Shown here piece after piece: positions 21,201-27,800 of a stretch of DNA of 64,000 bases. The stretch lies in assembly GCF_002855555.1 (NCBI RefSeq), contig NZ_PKRT01000001.1:682001-746000 (forward strand). Direction: 5' to 3'. The position numbers and the translations under genes are program-made. Below the pieces are notes generated by a model. It was given only the letters and a program-made list of their open reading frames with translations, did no database searches and was not told the origin of the DNA. How positions within the stretch are numbered: the first letter of the stretch is position 1; each line of letters opens with the position of its first letter. Source of the DNA: Novosphingobium sp. TH158 (GTDB taxonomy: Bacteria; Pseudomonadota; Alphaproteobacteria; Sphingomonadales; Sphingomonadaceae).

Positions 21201-24200
21201 TTCGCCGCAACCAAGATCGGGTCGGTCAATGTCACCAACAGCGGCGGCGTTCGCGGATCGGCCAACGGCATCGTCACGTCCACGCAGACGGGCGCCATCT
21301 CGGTAACCGGTGCGGGCGATGTCCTTGCCCTCGGCGGCAACGGCATCTCGGCCCAGAACCTGCTCGGCAACATCGACATCCTTGCCACCGGCAAGGTCCA
21401 GGCATCGGGTGTGGGCATCACTGCAACTGCGGGCGGCGGCAACGTCACCATCTCGGGCACGGGCGCAGTCCAGGGCGGAACAGGTGGCATCGCGGCCAAT
21501 TCGACGGTCGGCAATGTCGAAATCGCCCCCGCATCGACGGTCTCGACGGTAGACGGCACGGCGATCGCAGCTTCTGCCGGACTGCTCGGCAAGGTTGAGA
21601 TCAGCTCCCCTGCCCTCGTCTATTCGACCAACGGTGCAGGCATCACTGCCAATACCGCAACCGGCTCGATCTCCATCGCCAACAACGGTGGCGTGGATTC
21701 GAAGCTCGATGGCATCAACGCGACCTCGACCATCGGTGCGATCACCGTCTCGGGTTCGGGCAACGTCTTCTCGCACCTGGGTGACGGCATCGTTGCCACG
21801 ACTGGTGGCGCGATCAACGTTCTTGGAACCGGAACGGTCTATGCGGGCGCAGGCGACGGGATCGTTGCTGCGTCCACCGGCGCAAGCAATGTCACCGTCT
21901 CCGGCACTGGCACCGTCTCGGCCACCGGCAGCGGTATCCTCGCGACCAGCGCGGGCGGCAATGTGCTGGTTGCGCCGGCCTCGAACGTTACCAGCAATAC
22001 CGGCTACGGCATCCTCGCCGCGACCTCTGGAATCGGCAAGGCGACCGTGACGACTGTCGGCTCCGTCATCGGCAGCGGTGCTGAAGGCATCCGCGCGATC
22101 AGCGGCAGCGGCGGCACCTTTGTCACCGCCGGTGGTAACGTCAGCGGTGCAACGAACGGCATTGTTGCACTTTCGGATGGCGGCGAAATCCTAGTCGCCC
22201 CGGCTGGCAACGTCACGGCGGCAAACGGCGTCGGTATCTATGCGGCAAACACCTCCGCCCTCGCCAATGCCAGCAACATCAACGTCAGCGTGGCGAGCGG
22301 CAAGTTCGTCAACGCGCTGGGCGGCAATGGCATCGAAACCAACCTCGGCGTCTCCACTGGCACGGCTACTGTCACGCTTGACGGAGAGGTAACCGCAGCC
22401 GGCTTCACCGGCGTCAAGCAGACCTCGATCGGCGGCGCCAACGTGCTGATCGTGAACGCGGGCGGAAAGATCGATCCGATCATCGGTTCCGACCAGTCGA
22501 CCGTCTCGGGTTCGAACACCGTCACCAATGCCGGCTTCATCCAGGGCGACAACATCGGCGTGCGCCAGGTCGCCACGACCACCGGCACCAACACCGTCAC
22601 CAACAACGGCACGATCGTCGGCACGGCCCAGCAGGGTGTGCTCGTCACGGGTGTTGACGGCAACTCGCTGGTCACCGGAACCGGCACGGTCACCGGCGGC
22701 AACGGCGGCATCGTCATGCAGACCAGCGGCACCGGCAACGTGACGCTGACCGGCAGCCAGACGATCACGGGCGGCACTGGCTCGGGCGTCGATATCCGCC
22801 AGGTGGGTGCAAGCAGCGGCCTCGTCACCGTGAACACCACGGGTGGTTCGATTACCGGTGCGAATGGTATCGTTGCCGCGTCCAACGGCACGGGCCCCAT
22901 TTCGATCACCACGGTTGGCGATATCACCGGCACCGCGGGTTACGGCGTACTTGCCGCCCACACGGGCACTGGCGACATTGCCATCGGCAACACCAGCGGC
23001 AAGATCACCGCAACGGCCGATGCCATCAACGCCTCCGCGGCGGCAGGCAACGTCAAGACCAGCGGCGATGTGACGATCCTGTCCACCGGCGGGAACGGCA
23101 TTGTTGCCTCCGCATCGGGCAGCGTCGATGTCCTGAATACGGGTACGGTCACTGCAGGATCGACGGGTGTGATTGCCCAGTCGACCGGCGCGGGCAATGT
23201 CACCGTCTCGGGAACGGGCACGGTGCTGGGCAATGCCGGCAGCGGTATCATCGCGGCCTCGCTTGGCGGGAACGTCGTGGTTGCTCCGGCCGACTCGGTT
23301 ACCGGCAAGGCCGGTGACGGCATCAAGGCAACCACCAACGGCGCGGGCAGCACCACGGTTACCACCCTGGGTGCAGTCACGGGCGGCGCGGGCACCGGCA
23401 TCACTGCCACCAGCGGTTCGGGTGGCAGCTCGGTAACGGCCGGATCCTCGGTCACCGGCTCGACCAGCGGCATCGTCGCCACGTCGAGCTCCGGCAACGT
23501 CGATGTGAAGGCCAGCGGCGCCGTTCTCGGCTCGGCCGGGTATGGCATCCTTGCCAGCACCACTGGCGGCAACATTGTCGTCAATGCCCTCGACACGGTT
23601 TCCGGTCTTGGCGCGGACGGCATTTCGGCGTTAACCTCGGGCGCGGGCAATGTCACTGTCACGGCAGCCAAGCTGGTGACCGGCGGCAACGGCTCGGGCA
23701 TCATTGCCTCGGGCAACGATGTCACCATCACCAATAACGGCGGCGCAACGGGCACCACCTATGGCATCAAGGGCACCGCTTCGGGTGCGCTGACGATCAA
23801 CAGCAATGCCGACGTCAACGGCGTCAACGGCGGCATCTATGGCGAGACTTCGGGCTCGTCGGCGATGAACATCAACGCCAACAGCGGCGCCATCGTTGCC
23901 ACCAACGGCAGCGGTATCGAAGGCTATGCCACTGGCGATGGCGACGTTATCGTCAATGGTTCAGCCTCGATCACTGCGAGCGGTTTTGGCGGTGGCACGA
24001 CTGGTAACCTGCTGGTCAATGGCAGCTTTGATACCGGTGACTTGTCAGGCTGGACCCAGGCGGGCAACAACGGCTTCACCTCGGTGGCCGCCGGAAGCAT
24101 GGGCGTTGATCCCGGCTTCTTCTACCGCGCCGGTCCGGTGGGATCGACCGGGACGCTAAGCCAGACGGTTACCACAGCTCCGGGTACGGCGCTTGACTTC

Positions 24201-24758
24201 TCCGGGTGGTACTCCGTTGGCGGCGCAGGTTCGATCAGCACCGAGTTCCTCTGGAACGGTGTTTCCTTCAATTCACTGTTCGGTGGCCCGCTGGGTCTCA
24301 CCAATGTGACGACCTCATTGCTCTCCACTGGCACGGATACTTTCGCGATCCGGTATCGCAACGATCCGAACTGGACGAACTTCGATGCCTTCTCGCTCTC
24401 CGCTACCTTCCCGAGCAACGGCATCCACTTGCACACGCTGGGCAACGGCAACCTGATCGTCGGCAACACCGGCGGCGGCTACAACGGTGCCATCGACCCG
24501 ACCACGGGCGGAACCGGCATCCTGGCGACGATCGGCAACGCGACGCAGACGGGCAATATCGCGATCACCACCGGCAGCGGCGGCACGATCAGCGGCAATG
24601 CCGGCTACGGCATCAAGGCGCTGCAGGGTGGCCAGGGCTCCATCACGATCAATCAGGGCGGCGCCATTGGCGGCGGCCTCGGCGGCAATGTCGGCAAGGA
24701 CGGCATTTCGGCCACGATCACCAATGCGGCCAATGGCTCGGCAATCAGCGTTACCTAG
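12261..24758 (+). CDS. Giant autotransporter, N-terminal part (beta-helix passenger) ending at an in-frame TAG
   Basis: 4,165 residues. A GGGAG ribosome site precedes the ATG. The first 54 residues form an extended signal peptide with a basic N-region and a hydrophobic stretch ending in LTTPALA; mature residues start near ACSVVGG, with cysteines at 56 and 66. The rest is almost entirely Gly/Ser/Thr/Asn/Val-rich beta-helix rungs of about 25 residues, most carrying a GI turn (GTGI, GDGI). Repeats are grouped in 6- and 8-rung units, with an inserted jelly-roll-like module at 24003-24414. The frame continues unbroken past the TAG into the barrel-encoding part, so this is the first two thirds of one 6,003-codon gene. 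As it stands the product lacks a barrel and could not be displayed on the surface. Confidence 0.85.
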   Translation: MMLRARINGSNSTSFGSKARRLFESGTSHNAMRLTLGAVAVSSGVFSLTTPALAACSVVGGNQLICDTTAPNPNTAPQNKVYTGDVGVQVQTGHVSTATFSFAPSGPGIHFGIYTAPTSFIVATSGNAFTVISTAGSVDSTTPGGSGINGTISTTNGIGLVIDNSGNGGINITQGSGSTISGSTGGLQFTNGGSGDTVLFSSGLISGDTGPAVKVSNTGSGDIELTSTGVVTGASGYNVSTTGSGNIAINTSQAIGTNGSGITVTNVASSGNIDVTAGKAIGTGVGTNGVNIAGNSASGTINLTTNGQVSGGLNGIIVQNSNAASTGDVTVNTNGDVLGTFGSGIVLSTAGSGDAAVNANSGQVRGASGNGLTISSALGNVSVTGNSSFVGSGGDGIDASAAGNISLTGTGTVAAKNNGIEAVSTGGGDVTISGTGNVDATLGAGITGTTNGGDVIIQPAGKVIGGAGGILGTTSGAGLVSIQTTGVVNGGTSDGIRANSGTGGSTVLANGGVIGSTSGITANSTGAVSVTANGQVYATAGNAIDTTATTGQTNIASNVGAFGSNIGIDASSTTGGIKIDTNGVVEGGLAGIAGNSTGGNIEVNAASAVKAGIGISTSATGTGTSSVTSGGLITAGSMGIESYTQNGSNTVNVNGGINSGGLGVNTQVEGNGTSTVNINSDVTAAGIGVRSQNVTAGASTGNLNVTLAAGSTLDAGTEGVITNLGNSTGTATVNVNGELIAGTTGVKQTSLGGANVVNVGAAGSVDPLIGVDQSTASGSNTVNNLGLVEGDNVGVRQAATTTGTNTIVNDGTITGGTIAGVQMTGKDGLQSISGSGTISSSAGIGVSVVTSGSGGIDITGNTISGATTGVLARQNGVSSAGITIDGSGNITGGTGPGINALINNAGSSGNVLIDRTGDISGGNFGIAATNNGTGNVTVDVDGTVTGTAGTGIRAIASNAGTVSVTTSGLVTGASGNGIRALSDTGKISIGQTGGVTGSLDGINAVSTSGNINISGSGDVTGTNNNGIQADTAGNIDVLVTGKVTGGLTAIRAVSSGAGNVTVSGTGAILSTAGSGINADSNGGNVVVAPSSTVIGTAGTGIRAVTNGAGSTSVTTLDTVTGGAGNGIRAASGTGGTTVFADGNVSGTAAGIDADSSGSVSVTANGSVSGGTGAGISATGTGLGGITIDGNGAGLIQSTSGDGILANLTKAANGSGIDINVEQDVKGGLNGIIATNAGSGSVSIVAGGDVSGAGADGIFATSGIGGTTIIANGDVTGAGSGIAAGSAGDVKVTANGSVTAGLSNAIFGQSTGNGGVIIDGNGAGLIQSTSASGVLASITSGANTSAIDINIEQDIKAGTQGISATTAGGGNIGIVADGNITAGGTGILAQNTAAGANAGNVDVTLKAGNAITATGRGIDVNLGVSTGTGTVNVNGDVSGSEGVWVTANNGKIDVNQASGTTISGADNGIVALAGGKITVDALGTVTGSNGNGIFAIVSPASGLPADNTVTIVANEVRSSSTSSGQWGVLGATQGALGGDVNITVNGDISSMTGPNTLANGIGGIARLNGGNVTITANGDIGSSTDRARFIGIYGEANTGNVAINTAGSAYATSNAIAGVSNFGNVTIVGTGSGSLNSVTLAGVAGRVLDNAATGNISIDVTQDVTGASGIFAQNFGTGNISVVASNVTSTNNSGILALNNHVGANSGNIDVTLRAGSTLSSTGGNGILTNLGESTGTATVNVNGAIIADSLFAGVKQTSIGGANVVNVSATGSIDPLIGIDQLTVSGSNTVSNLGLTEGDTIGVRQVAATTGTNSVTNDGTITGKSAEGVLSTVVDGNALVTGKGTVNGGTDGVSLTTTGAGNVTLSGSQTIIGGTGAGVLIRQTGGGTGLVTVNTTGGSISGATGINASSNGIGNVSITTVGNVTGTAGSGILAASTGTGDVLLNNSGGTIKATAEGINANASNGNIKTEGNAAIDAGGTGILASASGNVDILNTGSVNSGSTGISAKSSGTGNVTVSGTGAITAGGAGIFASSKGGNIVVSPSSTVTANGGTGITALTSGSGSVTVTTVDDVIASITGIDAAAGTGGAAISTGGAVTGNVSGIIATATGGLVSVDASSSVIGKTGLGIFALNTGGNVEIATNGGTVSGGTFGIYAQSNTGSVKTSGNSNVIGLSGDGISVQAATTADVLNTGTVTAGGTGVAAVSTGAGNVTVSGTGAITGTGGYGVFAQSAGGNITVAPASSVTAGLTGIYASTNGSGGITVTTVGPVSSKTGDGILSISGTGGVTVSAGSTVSAANRGIAAFATGGLISIKTDADVTATSSQGIYALNSGTGDVSVVSNGGTISAGDIGIVAVATKGNTSVSGDSNVISKASFGIDAQASGTVDVLTTGTVNSAMTGIYAISNGSGNVTVSGSGTVNSSGGSGIIATSLGGNIVVAPASSVKGSGGDGIVGTTNGTGSVAITTVNTVTGGAGDGIRAIAGSGGASVDAGATVTGSANGIVALATGGLIDVATDANVTGTAGTGIYAANSGIGNVQVTTNGGTITGGTGGIFASATNGTVKTSGSSGVVANGGIGILALGNSTIDVLNTGSITSTSDGILANSSGAAAVTVSGTGTVLAGGSGITAISNGGSVTVAPSSTVTGSNGFGIYASTNGSGAVTVTTAGLVTGGTFDGIFTQAGSGLTTITNNGGVDGAVTGILALSGTGGITILGAGNVTAGGGGIQASSGGGAVKVLSTGSVTSVGTGITALSTGAGAVTVSGTGAINSSLGSGIVASTGTGNVTVAPASTVFGGGGDGINASTGGNGTVSITTTGLVTGGAGNGITSTTTKGSNTIVNNGGVVGSANGIVASATTGSISISGPGNVVANGGNGIQASTSGTILSNANIKITDSGSVTATGTGILANVSTKGNIQVSGTGDVNAGGDGIRAQTAWGNVTVAPSGAVIGNGGSGIIATSGFIGNINVVTAGAVLGGAGDGIFAATKIGSVNVTNSGGVRGSANGIVTSTQTGAISVTGAGDVLALGGNGISAQNLLGNIDILATGKVQASGVGITATAGGGNVTISGTGAVQGGTGGIAANSTVGNVEIAPASTVSTVDGTAIAASAGLLGKVEISSPALVYSTNGAGITANTATGSISIANNGGVDSKLDGINATSTIGAITVSGSGNVFSHLGDGIVATTGGAINVLGTGTVYAGAGDGIVAASTGASNVTVSGTGTVSATGSGILATSAGGNVLVAPASNVTSNTGYGILAATSGIGKATVTTVGSVIGSGAEGIRAISGSGGTFVTAGGNVSGATNGIVALSDGGEILVAPAGNVTAANGVGIYAANTSALANASNINVSVASGKFVNALGGNGIETNLGVSTGTATVTLDGEVTAAGFTGVKQTSIGGANVLIVNAGGKIDPIIGSDQSTVSGSNTVTNAGFIQGDNIGVRQVATTTGTNTVTNNGTIVGTAQQGVLVTGVDGNSLVTGTGTVTGGNGGIVMQTSGTGNVTLTGSQTITGGTGSGVDIRQVGASSGLVTVNTTGGSITGANGIVAASNGTGPISITTVGDITGTAGYGVLAAHTGTGDIAIGNTSGKITATADAINASAAAGNVKTSGDVTILSTGGNGIVASASGSVDVLNTGTVTAGSTGVIAQSTGAGNVTVSGTGTVLGNAGSGIIAASLGGNVVVAPADSVTGKAGDGIKATTNGAGSTTVTTLGAVTGGAGTGITATSGSGGSSVTAGSSVTGSTSGIVATSSSGNVDVKASGAVLGSAGYGILASTTGGNIVVNALDTVSGLGADGISALTSGAGNVTVTAAKLVTGGNGSGIIASGNDVTITNNGGATGTTYGIKGTASGALTINSNADVNGVNGGIYGETSGSSAMNINANSGAIVATNGSGIEGYATGDGDVIVNGSASITASGFGGGTTGNLLVNGSFDTGDLSGWTQAGNNGFTSVAAGSMGVDPGFFYRAGPVGSTGTLSQTVTTAPGTALDFSGWYSVGGAGSISTEFLWNGVSFNSLFGGPLGLTNVTTSLLSTGTDTFAIRYRNDPNWTNFDAFSLSATFPSNGIHLHTLGNGNLIVGNTGGGYNGAIDPTTGGTGILATIGNATQTGNIAITTGSGGTISGNAGYGIKALQGGQGSITINQGGAIGGGLGGNVGKDGISATITNAANGSAISVT
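14439..14708 (+). repeat. GVKQTS passenger module, copy 1
   Basis: 90 codons beginning STGTATVNVNG and containing GVKQTSLGGANVVNV, DPLIGVDQST and DNVGVRQAA. It differs in sequence from the surrounding GI rungs and recurs three more times in the passenger. Confidence 0.85.
17457..17732 (+). repeat. GVKQTS passenger module, copy 2
   Basis: 92 codons, starting 3,018 bases after copy 1, with GVKQTSIGGANVVNV, DPLIGIDQLT and DTIGVRQVA. Two codons longer than copy 1 near its start. Confidence 0.85.
18231..20019 (+). repeat. 8-rung super-repeat block in the passenger (period 197-200 residues)
   Basis: The same rung (VDxLNTG or a close variant) recurs at 18231, 18822, 19419 and 20019, spaced 591, 597 and 600 bases. 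Each unit carries the same ordered rungs: VDVLNTG, GNVTVSGTG, GNIVVAPAS, a VTTV rung, and others. About 8 rungs of about 25 residues make one unit. Confidence 0.8.
20019..21816 (+). repeat. 6-rung super-repeat block in the passenger (period about 149 residues)
   Basis: The marker rung recurs at 20019, 20463, 20928, 21375 and 21816, with spacings of 444, 465, 447 and 441 bases. The shorter period equals the 8-rung unit minus two rungs. Confidence 0.75.
22353..22622 (+). repeat. GVKQTS passenger module, copy 3
   Basis: 90 codons with GVKQTSIGGANVLIV, DPIIGSDQST and DNIGVRQVA, starting 4,896 bases after copy 2. Confidence 0.85.
24003..24414 (+). other. Non-repetitive beta-sandwich-like module inside the passenger
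   Basis: About 137 codons that break the rung pattern. The module begins NLLVNGSFDTGDLSGWTQAG and ends DPNWTNFDAFSLSATF. An NGSFETGDxxGW opening and a WTNFDAFSL-like end are typical of secreted jelly-roll modules that resemble carbohydrate-binding domains. It is rich in Trp, Phe and Tyr, unlike the rest of the passenger. Ligand binding is inference. Confidence 0.65.
24756..24758 (+). other. In-frame amber (TAG) at codon 4166 of the giant autotransporter
   Basis: The frame reads ATC AGC GTT ACC TAG ACG GCT and stays open on both sides for thousands of codons. Three similar rungs have CAG at the aligned codon (15924-15926, 16314-16316 and 17241-17243), so one C-to-T change explains the stop. 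It may be a real nonsense mutation, a phase-like variant in the population, a readthrough site or a sequencing error. Confidence 0.9.
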
Positions 24759-24878
24759 ACGGCTTCGATCAGCGCTGACGGCAATGGCATCCTTGCCACT
24801 ACTGCAGGCAAGGGCAATGTCACGGTCACTTCGAGCGGCGCGATCCTTGCGGGCCTCGACGGCATCCATGCAAGCACC

Positions 24879-27800
24879 GTGGGCGGCAACATCGTGGTGG
24901 ATGCCCAGGCCGACATCACGACGGCAGCCGGCTATGGCATCAAGGCGGTGAACGCGGCTGCGGGCGCCAATTCCGGCGGCATCACCGTCAGCACCGCCAG
25001 CGGCACCAAGATCAACGCCACCGGCGGCGACGGCATCTACACCAACGGCGGCGTGTCGACGGGCGCAACGCTGGTGACCGTGGATGGCGATGTCACCTCC
25101 AACCTTATCGGCGTCCAGTCGCTCTCGAAGGGCGGTACCATCAGGATCGAGCAGAACGGTGCATCGACCATCGCTGGCGTCAATGGCGGCATCAAGGTCA
25201 CGACGCTTTCTCCGGGCGGCGAGACCACCGTCAATGCCCTGGGCACTGTCACCGCATCGAACGGTGATGGCATCAACGTGTTCCACCAGTCGGGCGGCAG
25301 CGATGGCGTGACGATCAATTCGGGCGTCATCCGCGCCTCGAACGGCTCGGGCATCGTGGCTGTCATGGACGGCCCCGGCACGGGTGATCTCAACATCACC
25401 AACATCGGCACCATCGGCAGCCAGGGCGCCGCAGGCACGCTGCAGAACGGCATTCTCGGCACGCTGAACGCAGGCCAGCTGGGCAATGCCACCGTCACCG
25501 TAAACTCGGACATCGGATCTTCCGGTGATCGCGCTGCACAAAAGGGCGTGCTGCTCCAGTCGCTGGGCACTGCCAACACCGGCAATCTGAAGGTCAACAT
25601 CCAGAGCGCAGGTGTCTATTCGGTCGGCAATGCCGTCGAAGTCCTGCAGTCGGGTAGCGGCAACATCGAGGTCACCAACACCGGCACGTCGAATATCGAC
25701 AGCTTCGACGGTATCGGCATCCGCACCCTGATCTCGGGGAACCAGGCGGGTGCAACGACGATCACTGTTCCCGGCGATATCTTCGGCAAGACGGGCGGTA
25801 TCGTTTCCAGCACCGGCGGCACGGGAGACATCACCATTGCTGCGTCGAACGTGACCACCACCGGCGGTACCGGCATCTATGCCGAGAACACCAACGGTTT
25901 CGGAAACCTGGCGAACATCACTGTCACCCAGGCGGCCGGCAAGCTGATCAGCGCAACCGGCGGCAATGGCATCGAGACCAACCTGGGCAACTCGCTTGGC
26001 ACGGCGCTCGTCACCGTCAACGGCGAAGTCACCGCTCCGGGCTTCACCGGCGTCAAGCAGACCTCGCTGCACGGCACGAACATCGTGACCGTCTCGGCAA
26101 CCGGCAAGATCGATCCGGTGATCGGTATCGATCAGGTCACTGCCAACGGTGCCAACGTGGTCAATAACCTTGGCTACATCCAGGGCGATGCAATCGGCGT
26201 CCGCCAGGCCGTGACGCTTACCGGCACCAGCACTGTCGACAACAACGGAACGATCGTCAGCGGCGGCACCGGCGTCCAGTCGACTACGCTCGATGGCAAC
26301 GTGCTGGTCACCGGCACCGGCACCATCACCGGCGGCAACACCGGCGTGCTCATGGCGAGCGCGGGGGCCGGAAACGTGACGCTGACCGGTTCGAACACGA
26401 TCACTGGCACCAGCGGCTTTGGCGTGTCGATGCAGCAGGTCGGCGGCAAGGCCGGATCGGTGTTCATCAACACGACCGGCGGCAGCATCACAGGTGCCAC
26501 CGGCATCCTGGCGAACCACAACGGTAACGGTGTCATCGACATTTCGACGATCGGCAACGTGACCGGCACCAGTGGCACCGGCATCCTGGCACAGCATGTC
26601 GGCACCGGTGATATCGCCATCGCCAACAACAGCGGTACGGTATCGGGCACCACGGGCATCTTCGGCGTCGCATTGAACGGAAATCTCAAGACCAGCGGCG
26701 ACGCCTCGATTGAAGGCTACTCTGCTACCGGCATCGTGGGCCTGGCGTCTGGCAATGTCGATGTGCTGAACACCGGAACGGTTAACGCGGTTTCCGGCGG
26801 CATTCTTGCCCAGTCCTTCGCTGCGGGTGCAGGCAATGTCACCGTGTCGGGAACCGGCGCGGTCTATGCCAGCAACGGCTTCGGCATCCAGGCGCTTGCC
26901 AATGGCGGCAACGTCCTTGTGCAGCCCGCCTCCACGGTAACCGGCGCCGGCGGCTTCGGCATCATGGGGCTCACCAATGGTGCCGGCACGGTCACCATCA
27001 CCACGGCAGGCCCCGTGGTTGGCGGTGCAGGCGATGGCGTGATCGGCATCACCGCGAACGGCGCCATCAATGTGACCAACAACGACGGCATCACCGGCCA
27101 GTCCAATGGCATCTTCACCGCCTCCGGCTCTGGCCCGATCACCATCACCGGCCCGGGCAGCGTCCAGGGCAAGACTGCAAACGGCGTCTTTGCCAACACG
27201 GCTGGCACGATCGACGTCCTCGGCACGGGCACGATCAACGCCAACCAGTATGGCGTATTTGCCTACTCGACCGGTGCGAGCGCCGTGAACGTGCTCAACA
27301 CGGGTGCAATCACCTCGGGCGGCACCGGCATCCTTGCCGGGTCGAACGGCGGCAATGTCACCGTGGCCCCCGCCTCCTCCGTATTCAGCGGCGGTGGCAG
27401 CGGGATCGACACCTTCACCAACGGTGCGGGCAACATCTCGATCACCACGGTCGGGCTGGTCACCGGCAACGGCGGCATGGGCATCCGCGGCATCAACGAT
27501 GCCGGCACGATCACCATTGCCAACGGCGCAGGCGTCAATGCTTCGAACACCGGCATCTACGCCGGGTCGACGACCGGTGACATCAAGATCACCGGCGCCG
27601 GCAACATCAGCTCGGAAGGCCAACTGGGCGTCGATGCGCTGACTGCCGGTTCGATCGATGTGCTCGGCACTGGCACGGTCAACTCCGCAGGCACCGGCAT
27701 CCGCGCCGTTTCGAGCGGACTTGGCAATGTCACCGTGAGCGGCACCGGCACGGTCCTCTCCTCGCTCGGCACGGGCATCGATGCCCGCTCCAGCGGAGGC

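Noticed and set aside
24315..27623. A 1,102-codon open frame on the minus strand within the autotransporter, and similar ones at 12309-13709 and 14186-16174
   Set aside because: They arise from the repetitive, GC-rich codons of the autotransporter read in reverse. The translations are low-complexity (Asp/Arg/Gly- or Pro/Met/Val-rich) without any domain or ribosome site.
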